A stretch of DNA of 64,000 bases from a bacterium. GTDB taxonomy: Bacteria > UBA4055. Within the stretch, counting starts at the first letter, position 1. Each line of letters opens with the position of its first letter. The DNA is taken from NCBI GenBank assembly GCA_029559475.1, contig JAKQBN010000049.1, forward strand, positions 1 to 64,000. The letters are read 5' to 3'. Positions 39,586 through 46,875 of this stretch are shown in pieces. A program made the translations under genes and the position numbers. The notes beneath the pieces are model-generated. The model was not told the DNA's origin, searched no databases, and saw only the letters and a list, made by a program, of their open reading frames with translations.

Positions 39586-40954
39586 CTGGTCCGCCTGTTC
39601 CTCCGCTAATTAGCTTATCGAATTCTTGTTCGGTCAGAGATGTTCTTTTATTAATCTTAGGTTTCTGGGTTATTGCCGTAATTATTCCGGCTATCTTGTC
39701 AGAAGCGCCGCTATTGTCACCAATATATCCGGAACTGATTTCTGCTACTTTAGAATAGAGTTTATTGTCAGACCAGAGACTGTCGATGATATTATACAGC
39801 TCTTTGTCGTCGTTAAATATCATACCGCAGCTGAGCCTGTTCATTTCCTGAGCTTCAGGTGATTTATCAAGGTTAGGACCGAAGACTACAGGAAGACCGT
39901 ATACCGCAGGTTCAAGAACTGAATGAAGGCCGTTCTTTGAAAACCCTCCTCCCACATAGGCTATACTTCCGTATCTGTATAATTTGGTAAGCAACCCGAT
40001 CTTATCTATTATAACAACATCGAACTCAGACAATTTTTCTTTGCCTGTCATATTTGTAAAACTGATGGACGAGAGTTCTTTCTCCTGGCAAATACTTTCG
40101 AGCTTATATATATGGTCAGCTCCGATCTCGTGCGGAATAATTATAAGAAGGGCGGTTTTATACTTCTGCTTCAGATTCTTCCATGCGTTCAGAATATGCT
40201 TTTCGCCTGCAGGCCAGGAACTTCCGGCTATAAGAACGCGGTCGTTTCCTTTCAGCTGTTCGAAATGATTTATTCCCATCGGTGTACCGGCTTCATAAAT
40301 AACCGCGTCATATCTTGTATCTCCGCTCACAGTGATCTTTTCCGGATAAGGGAAGATATCAAGAAATCTCTGCCTGTGTGTTTCGTTAACGGTCAGGATC
40401 CCCGTAAGGTCAGAAAATAAAGTTCTGAAAAAGAATTTCGCGTACCATTTATTCATTTTCGTATCATCCGCGAACAGGCCGTTTATCAGATATACAGCGA
40501 CCTCCCTTTTTTTAAGCTCCCATATAAAGTTCGGCCATACATCATGCTTTGATATAAGAACAATGTCGGGATTGATCGCATTAATAAATTTCTTCGTTTC
40601 GAAATAAAAATCAAAAGGAGTGTAGGTTATAAGGCTGAAAGAAGGATTGTTCCTGTCTATGTGTTCATAGGCTGAAGGTGAATAAAGCGAAAGGACGATA
40701 TTGTATTCCTGCTTTTTACATTCTCCGAGTTTTTTGATGACCGGAAGGATCTGTTTGTATTCGCCCATTGATGAGCAGTGGAACAGAACCGTTGTCCTGT
40801 AGGGATTCAGTTTTGTTCTTTCCTTTTCGATCTTTTTCAGTACGTCTTTTCTTACATTAACCGATTTTCTTAATTTTGAGCTGAAAACAGCAGCAATGTT
40901 TAGTGTGATATACAGCACGGGTATTATTATCATATTGTATACTATTTTTACCAT
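39569..40954 (-). CDS. waaA: 3-deoxy-D-manno-octulosonic acid (Kdo) transferase
   Basis: FHCSSMGEYKQILPVI, DVWPNFIWELKKREVAVYLINGLF, AGSSWPAGEKHIL, YVGGGFSKNGLHSVLEPAVYGLPVVFGP. Confidence 0.93.
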   Translation of the reverse strand: MVKIVYNMIIIPVLYITLNIAAVFSSKLRKSVNVRKDVLKKIEKERTKLNPYRTTVLFHCSSMGEYKQILPVIKKLGECKKQEYNIVLSLYSPSAYEHIDRNNPSFSLITYTPFDFYFETKKFINAINPDIVLISKHDVWPNFIWELKKREVAVYLINGLFADDTKMNKWYAKFFFRTLFSDLTGILTVNETHRQRFLDIFPYPEKITVSGDTRYDAVIYEAGTPMGINHFEQLKGNDRVLIAGSSWPAGEKHILNAWKNLKQKYKTALLIIIPHEIGADHIYKLESICQEKELSSISFTNMTGKEKLSEFDVVIIDKIGLLTKLYRYGSIAYVGGGFSKNGLHSVLEPAVYGLPVVFGPNLDKSPEAQEMNRLSCGMIFNDDKELYNIIDSLWSDNKLYSKVAEISSGYIGDNSGASDKIAGIITAITQKPKINKRTSLTEQEFDKLISGGTGGPDDKRS

Positions 40955-40994
40955 TTATCACCGATCTCCGTTTAGAACCGAATTAATTCATAAA

Positions 40995-41023
40995 AAGATA
41001 GAAAATTATAAGTAAATATTCAA
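40995..41023 (-). promoter_or_regulatory. Candidate waaA promoter: TTGAAT-N17-TATCTT
   Basis: -35 revcomp at 41018-41023, -10 revcomp at 40995-41000. Confidence 0.5.
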
Positions 41024-41069
41024 GCTTATTTTTATATTTAATCGCCACAGATAATGCAAAATAAAAATA

Positions 41070-41098
41070 TTGCGCCGTCATTTTTTAATTATTATATT
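41070..41098 (+). promoter_or_regulatory. Candidate promoter: TTGCGC-N17-TATATT
   Basis: Upstream of the lipoprotein start ATG 41135. Confidence 0.45.
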
Positions 41099-41134
41099 GC
41101 ATTTCAGACATACAAAAAATCAAGGGAGGAAAAA

Positions 41135-42322
41135 ATGGTTAAAAAATTTATGGTTCTACTGGCGGTCATGGCGGCTCTTTTAGTAACGTCATGCTCAGAT
41201 GACAAAAGCTCGGATCCGAGCACGAACAGTTCTCAGGATTTCCAGAACGACATAACAGGCGTTGTCGGCGATGTAACTTCAGCTCAGGGAGCATCAGCTA
41301 TGGCCCAGACTTCAGGGATGATGGATTATCTGCCTTTCGCAATGCCCATAAAAAGCATTAACGAGACTTTCGCAAAACTCGAAAAGGTGAATAAAGTATC
41401 CCAGATGTCGATGTTTAAAAAACTGTTCCCCGCATCCGATAAAGATCCCAAACAGGAAGATCATCTTATTTTTGTAGATCACGTAGGTACTTATACCCTG
41501 GCTTCTGTTACTTATTATACTGATCCCGATACAGGAGAGTCATACGTTACGGCCGCAACATGGAACAGTACTCCCGGTGTTCCGGCAGACAAAATAATCA
41601 TCGACATTCCTAAATCAGTTTCAGGACTTGATAACGACGTAAAGTACATTCTCAACGGCTATACTGATATGTATGTTTACTGGACAGATTCAGAAGGATA
41701 TTCGTACTATGACTGGTATCCGACTCATGTCGACTTCGATCTTCTTGTAGATAATGTCAACGTATTTGCCCTTGATATGACCGCATCAGGTTGGGCTTAC
41801 CGCGGAGCGATGGACGATGTAATGGCTGAAACTATCGACTATAATATGGTAATGACTCCTTTTACTATGGTAATGACTCTGAATATGAACGGCACACTCG
41901 GACTCGATTTCACTATGAACCTGAAAGAGAACGCGATCACTCAGCTTAATGTAACTCTCTCCGTTCTGTTTTTGGATCCTGCATGGGACGACATATCGAG
42001 CATAGATCTCACATATACCAGCAACAATTACACTATAGAGCTATATGCAGATTCTGATTTCACAACATATATGGACTCTGAAACTGCTACGCCTCAGGGT
42101 ACAGTTGATTTTATCAACGCGGGAACTGATGTTTATGTAAAAATATTCGAAGGTGACAATCAGATAGGACAGCTCAAAGCGAAAGTCGTTCAGGTTACAG
42201 ATCCTGAAACCGGTGAGGTCTACGATTCAGTAGCATTCTACATCGAGTTCACCGATGGCAGCCAGATGACTATGGAACAGCTTGCTGCGTTATTCTCGGA
42301 ATATGCTGAGTATATCGGGTAA
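41135..42322 (+). CDS. Lipoprotein of unknown function
   Basis: MVKKFMVLLAVMAALLVTSCSDD lipobox; RBS AGGGAGG at 41123-41129 supports ATG 41135 rather than track start 41054. Confidence 0.75.
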   Translation: MVKKFMVLLAVMAALLVTSCSDDKSSDPSTNSSQDFQNDITGVVGDVTSAQGASAMAQTSGMMDYLPFAMPIKSINETFAKLEKVNKVSQMSMFKKLFPASDKDPKQEDHLIFVDHVGTYTLASVTYYTDPDTGESYVTAATWNSTPGVPADKIIIDIPKSVSGLDNDVKYILNGYTDMYVYWTDSEGYSYYDWYPTHVDFDLLVDNVNVFALDMTASGWAYRGAMDDVMAETIDYNMVMTPFTMVMTLNMNGTLGLDFTMNLKENAITQLNVTLSVLFLDPAWDDISSIDLTYTSNNYTIELYADSDFTTYMDSETATPQGTVDFINAGTDVYVKIFEGDNQIGQLKAKVVQVTDPETGEVYDSVAFYIEFTDGSQMTMEQLAALFSEYAEYIG

Positions 42323-42343
42323 CATCTGTAAGAAACATTAAAT

Positions 42344-42371
42344 AAAAAAGCTGTCGGATGACAGCTTTTTT
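42344..42371 (+). terminator. Rho-independent terminator
   Basis: AAAAAAGCTGTC-GGAT-GACAGCTTTTTT. Confidence 0.88.
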
Positions 42372-42404
42372 ATTTAGATTTAAGTCATCAAAACGGAGAA
42401 GCAG

Positions 42405-44117
42405 ATGATCAAAGGATTTCTTCCTTCGACAAAAAAGGAAACTGAAGATCTGGGATGGAAAAGACCGGATATAATAATAGTTACAGGCGACGCTTATATA
42501 GACCACCCGTATTTTCAGGCCGCAAGCGCCGGCAGGTTTCTGAACGCGAACAGTTTCAGGACTGCTATACTTGATATGCCTGATATTTCAAAGGAAGACG
42601 ACTGGAAGAGGTTCGGAAAACCTTCTTTGTTTTTTCTGGTAATTACAGGAAAAGAAGACTCGATGGCTATGAATTATACAGCGTATAAAAAATTCAGAAG
42701 TACAGATCCTTACGTTCCGGGAGGTAAGAGAACGCACAGACCTGACAGAGCCGTAATAAAATACTGCAATATGCTGAAATCGATATATAAAGAAGTTCCT
42801 ATCATTCTTGCCGGCCCTGAAGCTGCGGGAAGAATTTCGACACATTACGATTACTGGACAGACAAGTTGAGAAAACCGATCCTGTTCGATTCTAAAGCTG
42901 ATATGGTGCTTTTCGGAGCTATCGAGCATAATCTCATTAAGATCGCAGAACTTATTAAAAGCGGTCAGAGAATATCGGACATAAAAAAACTCAACGGGAC
43001 TGCCTATATCAGTAAAGATGTCACGGATATGAGAAATTATAAGAGATTACCTTCGCACGAAAAGATCGAGAAGGACATCAGTATGCTTCCAGAACATCAT
43101 CTGATGATTCATTTGAATATGAATCCGTACAGGTCGGAGATCCTTGTTCAGAAAGTTATGGACAGATTTTTAGTAATTCATAAAGTTCAGCAGCCTTTGG
43201 ACGAAGAAATGACCGATGAGATCTTTTCAACCGGATTCAGGAGGAAAGCTCATCCGAAATATAAAGAAGAGATACCGATCCTAAGATTTATAAACGACCT
43301 GATAATAACGCACAGGGGCTGTCTTAACGACAGGCCGGATTCTCAGGATATTATTACGGAAGGAAAATTCATTTGTTCCCGATCGAACGAGAGGATCAGG
43401 CGCGAAGTAATTTCATTTATAAAATCGAAGGAGTACAACAAGACGATAAAGATCTTCGGGCTGCCTTTTTTTAACCATTATGCGATAAAAACCGGAAATC
43501 AGAAGCAGTGCGGCGAATGCGAAAGACTTTCATGCACATTACCGGGTGTCTGTCCGAATATAAAACCTCAAAGCGTAGAGATAATCAGAATAATCGAGGG
43601 ATTCGATAAATTTCCTAACGTAAGAAATAATTTTTACGGAGGTGAACCAGATATGAAACTTCTTTTATCCGAGAAGGAAATTTATAAGGATTATCTGACA
43701 AGAAGAAATGACGGGAACATTCAGATCAGAGCCGAAAGCTTTTCTGATGATGTGAGAAGCCTTCTCGGCCTTGATGATCGCGCATCGATCGTGAAAGATA
43801 TAAAATTTCTTATAAAAAGATCAGGCGAATACGGCAAGAAGTTAAATTTTTCGATCAATGTGCTGACAGGATTTCCTCTGCAGGACGATGAAGAGGTCAA
43901 CGAGAATATTAAATTGATCAAAGAGCTTGGAACGGTTCCGGGAGATATAAACAGCTATATTCCGCTGCCCATGACACTTGCAAGCGTGATCTATTATACC
44001 GGAATCGATCCGGTGAAGGGAAAGAAGATAACGGCCGAGAAAAAGCTTAGCTTTATGAAGAAGCATAACGAATGGTACAAAAAAGCAAAAAAGCAGAACA
44101 ATGAAAAAAGAGCCTGA
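42405..44117 (+). CDS. YgiQ-family radical-SAM-like protein lacking the CxxxCxxC cluster motif
   Basis: N-terminus LGWKRPDIIIVTGDAYIDHPYF, AGPEAAGRISTHYDYW, FDSKADMVLFGAIEHNL, C-terminal YYTGIDPV match YgiQ; at the cluster site it reads HRGCLNDRPDSQD. Confidence 0.85.
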   Translation: MIKGFLPSTKKETEDLGWKRPDIIIVTGDAYIDHPYFQAASAGRFLNANSFRTAILDMPDISKEDDWKRFGKPSLFFLVITGKEDSMAMNYTAYKKFRSTDPYVPGGKRTHRPDRAVIKYCNMLKSIYKEVPIILAGPEAAGRISTHYDYWTDKLRKPILFDSKADMVLFGAIEHNLIKIAELIKSGQRISDIKKLNGTAYISKDVTDMRNYKRLPSHEKIEKDISMLPEHHLMIHLNMNPYRSEILVQKVMDRFLVIHKVQQPLDEEMTDEIFSTGFRRKAHPKYKEEIPILRFINDLIITHRGCLNDRPDSQDIITEGKFICSRSNERIRREVISFIKSKEYNKTIKIFGLPFFNHYAIKTGNQKQCGECERLSCTLPGVCPNIKPQSVEIIRIIEGFDKFPNVRNNFYGGEPDMKLLLSEKEIYKDYLTRRNDGNIQIRAESFSDDVRSLLGLDDRASIVKDIKFLIKRSGEYGKKLNFSINVLTGFPLQDDEEVNENIKLIKELGTVPGDINSYIPLPMTLASVIYYTGIDPVKGKKITAEKKLSFMKKHNEWYKKAKKQNNEKRA

Positions 44118-44127
44118 ACGGCTCTTT
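44106..44127. terminator. Bidirectional terminator overlapping the YgiQ-like stop codon
   Basis: AAAGAGCC-TGAAC-GGCTCTTT. The minus strand reads GGCTCTTTTTT downstream of tRNA-fMet; the + strand stop TGA lies in the loop. Confidence 0.7.
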
Positions 44128-44137
44128 CTGAAATTAG

Positions 44138-44211
<74 letters not shown>

Positions 44212-44223
44212 ATGAGTGAGCCA

Positions 44224-44252
44224 AATATATATTTTTTTCATTGTAAAGTCAA
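44224..44252 (-). promoter_or_regulatory. Candidate tRNA-fMet promoter: TTGACT-N17-TATATT
   Basis: -35 revcomp at 44247-44252, -10 revcomp at 44224-44229; 12 bp from -10 to the mature tRNA 5' end. Confidence 0.65.
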
Positions 44253-44269
44253 GTTATATTTTGTAATAT
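44241..44269 (+). promoter_or_regulatory. Candidate promoter for the MurG-like glycosyltransferase: TTGTAA-N17-TAATAT
   Basis: -35 at 44241-44246 abuts the divergent -35 at 44247-44252. Confidence 0.45.
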
Positions 44270-44294
44270 CTTGTACAAAAAGATACGGGGTATT

Positions 44295-45365
44295 TTGGGT
44301 AAAAAAAGAAAAATACTGTATGCTGTCCTCAACTGGGGACTGGGTCACGCGACAAGATCGCTTCCGGTCATCCGGAGGCTTGCTTTTAATAACGATGTCA
44401 CGATCCTGTCTACCGGGCGTTCGCTTGAATTTTTAAAGGCGGAATTACCGGATCTTGAGTTTATCGATCACGAAGATTATTCGGTACGCTACACAAAAAG
44501 CGGTTTTTCTATGATACCGTACATGGCTTTTCAGCTGCCGAAGATATTTTTAAGATTAAAAGAAGAGCAAAAATATACGGAAATGCTTGTGGAAAAATAT
44601 AAATTCGACAGAATAGTTTCTGACAACAGATACGGAATATATTCGGAAAGCATACCTTCATTTTTTATCACTCACCAGCTCAGATTCAAGCTCCCCGGGC
44701 AACTGAGTATATTTGAAAGATTTTCAGAATATTTCAATAAATTTTATTTCAGGAGCTACAGGAAAATATTTATCCCTGACGCAGAAAAGCCGCCCTGCCT
44801 TTCAGGAGTGCTTTCGCATGATCTTGCGTCTATTCAGAGAACCAAGCTGGTCTATACGGGCATTCTCGCCGATCTTGATTTTGAAATTGAACCTGTTCAA
44901 TCAGATTATCTGATCATTGTATCAGGACCCGAACCGCAGAGGAGCATATTCGAAGAAAAAGTTAGAGCTCAGTCAAAGCTGCTTAAAGGAAAAATCATCA
45001 TAGTCTGCGGGAGAACTGAAGAAAGGAAAGTAGGATCCGAAGACGGCGTAACCGTTTACAGTCACGCGTCAAGGCGAGAGTTATTCGCGATGATGAAAGG
45101 AACGAAAACCGTAATCTCGAGACCGGGATATTCAAGCGTAATGGAGATAGTAAGCATGAATAAGAAAGCGCTTTTCATTCCGACACCGGGTCAGACAGAG
45201 CAGGAATATCTGGCGGACTATTTTAGAGAAAAAGGATATTTCCATTCCGTAACCCAGGAAAAGATGGATCTTGCAACCGATGTTATTCAGGCAGAAAATA
45301 CAGTTTGCAGTTTAGATATGATCCCAAATGATATCAGCGGAATGATAAATGAGATCGAAGCTTAG
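44295..45365 (+). CDS. MurG-like (GT28-type) glycosyltransferase
   Basis: ILYAVLNWGLGHATRSLPVIRRL; IIVCGRTEERK; KTVISRPGYSSVMEIVSMNKKALFIPTPGQTEQEYLADYF. Start TTG 44295 preferred over 44271, which would sit at the promoter start site. Confidence 0.8.
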   Translation: MGKKRKILYAVLNWGLGHATRSLPVIRRLAFNNDVTILSTGRSLEFLKAELPDLEFIDHEDYSVRYTKSGFSMIPYMAFQLPKIFLRLKEEQKYTEMLVEKYKFDRIVSDNRYGIYSESIPSFFITHQLRFKLPGQLSIFERFSEYFNKFYFRSYRKIFIPDAEKPPCLSGVLSHDLASIQRTKLVYTGILADLDFEIEPVQSDYLIIVSGPEPQRSIFEEKVRAQSKLLKGKIIIVCGRTEERKVGSEDGVTVYSHASRRELFAMMKGTKTVISRPGYSSVMEIVSMNKKALFIPTPGQTEQEYLADYFREKGYFHSVTQEKMDLATDVIQAENTVCSLDMIPNDISGMINEIEA

Positions 45366-46815
45366 TTTTATAATATTTATTACCATTTTTATCAGCCTGA
45401 CAGCTAAGGATCCAATAGAACTGATCTATTCCGGAAAAACGTATTTTACAAATGAAATTCTTGATACTGCTGCAGGAACAGAAACATTACCCGATAGCGC
45501 GCTGACTGAAGGAACCGTTCTTGAAAAAATAAACAGGCTTCTGGATTTTTACAGCTCAAAAGGCTTCCCTCTGGCAAAAATCAAGGTCGACAGCATTATC
45601 AGCGCAACAACAGCAAGTTCTGTATATCTCTCGATAGATGCCGGTGATTATGTAACATACAATTTTATCACTTTTTCAGGAAATAAGATATCAAGAAGTG
45701 AAACTCTTTTAAAACAGAGCGGTCTTAATATAAAAATGAGATTCGACGAAGAAAAAGTAAATGAAGCTGCCGGACTGATTTATTCAACAGGCCTTTTCAT
45801 AAAAAAGCCGGAATTCCGGATCGTTAGACCGGAGGGAGAATACGGAATCGACTTTGTCGTAGAGGAAAGAAAATACATTCAGATATCGCTTATGGGAGGT
45901 TATTCTTCGGGCGATCAAGACGATGTTTTTTCCGGAACCGCGGGACTGGTATTTGATAATATCTTCGGCACCTTCAGAAAGGCTTCGGTTTACTGGGACA
46001 GGATCGGAAAATTAAGCGAAAAAATTAAACTTCAGTATAGAGAACCGTTCCTTCTCAGGTACAGAATATCAACGGGATTTTTATTCGAACAGAACTATAA
46101 GAAAGATGAGTTTTTATCGAGGCAGACAGGAATCGATGAGCAATATACTTTAAATTCGACTGCTTATATTATAGCCGGGTATAAGAAAAGCTATTTATAT
46201 ACTGATTCGCTTTATGCGGGACCGGATAACGATATGGTCACGGACAGGATATCAGGCGGAGTAAGATTCGCGAATGAATTTATTAGTTCAGCTATACCTG
46301 TGTCAGGCGGATATTCAGTATCGGCAGAGATCGCTTCTTTGAAGATCGATATAAAGGACTCTACGGTGATAACAGGAACAGAAATTATCGTTCATGCAGG
46401 ATTTATCAAAAAGTTCAGGGACAATTTTTTTATAAAGACCATTTTTAATTATGATCATATTTTGTCGGACAGCGATCTGCCCCTTTTCGGAAAAATATAT
46501 TTCGGCGGAGCTGAAAGTTTAAGGGGCTTCAGGGAAGATTTTTTCGTATCGGATATTTTCTTACTACAGAGCGCAGAATTCTATTTTGTTCCTGACTCAA
46601 AAGAACTCTCTTTCAGTTTATTTTTCGATAACGGGTTGTTTAATATAAAAAGAAAAAATATAGAAAAAATTTCAGGTCTGCATTCTGAACAGAGCTACGG
46701 AGGCGGCATGACAGTAATTTTCGGTTCGGGAGAGATAGCTCTTACAGCAGGGATCCCTGCACGCTACGGTATAGATGAAGGAATGCTCCATCTGCGATAT
46801 TCTGTCAGGTTTTAA
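45349..46815 (+). CDS. Omp85-family outer membrane protein (BamA/TamA-like, second in window)
   Basis: POTRA-like segments (YNFITFSGNKISRSETLLKQSGLNIKMRFDEEKVNEA) and barrel with GKIYFGGAESLRGFREDFF. Confidence 0.82.
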   Translation: MRSKLSFIIFITIFISLTAKDPIELIYSGKTYFTNEILDTAAGTETLPDSALTEGTVLEKINRLLDFYSSKGFPLAKIKVDSIISATTASSVYLSIDAGDYVTYNFITFSGNKISRSETLLKQSGLNIKMRFDEEKVNEAAGLIYSTGLFIKKPEFRIVRPEGEYGIDFVVEERKYIQISLMGGYSSGDQDDVFSGTAGLVFDNIFGTFRKASVYWDRIGKLSEKIKLQYREPFLLRYRISTGFLFEQNYKKDEFLSRQTGIDEQYTLNSTAYIIAGYKKSYLYTDSLYAGPDNDMVTDRISGGVRFANEFISSAIPVSGGYSVSAEIASLKIDIKDSTVITGTEIIVHAGFIKKFRDNFFIKTIFNYDHILSDSDLPLFGKIYFGGAESLRGFREDFFVSDIFLLQSAEFYFVPDSKELSFSLFFDNGLFNIKRKNIEKISGLHSEQSYGGGMTVIFGSGEIALTAGIPARYGIDEGMLHLRYSVRF

Positions 46816-46816
46816 A

Positions 46817-46845
46817 TTGACATATAGTTTATAAATAAATAAATT
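46817..46845 (+). promoter_or_regulatory. Candidate promoter for M16 peptidase: TTGACA-N17-TAAATT
   Basis: -35 at 46817-46822, -10 at 46840-46845; RBS caGGAGcaGGAG before ATG 46876. Confidence 0.65.
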
Positions 46846-46875
46846 GTAAACAAATTTTTACAGGAGCAGGAGATA

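Noticed and set aside
43200-43450. Frameshift or assembly error as the cause of the missing radical-SAM cysteines
   Set aside because: The frame is continuous and matches YgiQ before and after the motif with identical spacing, so two compensating indels are unlikely. Raw reads would settle it.
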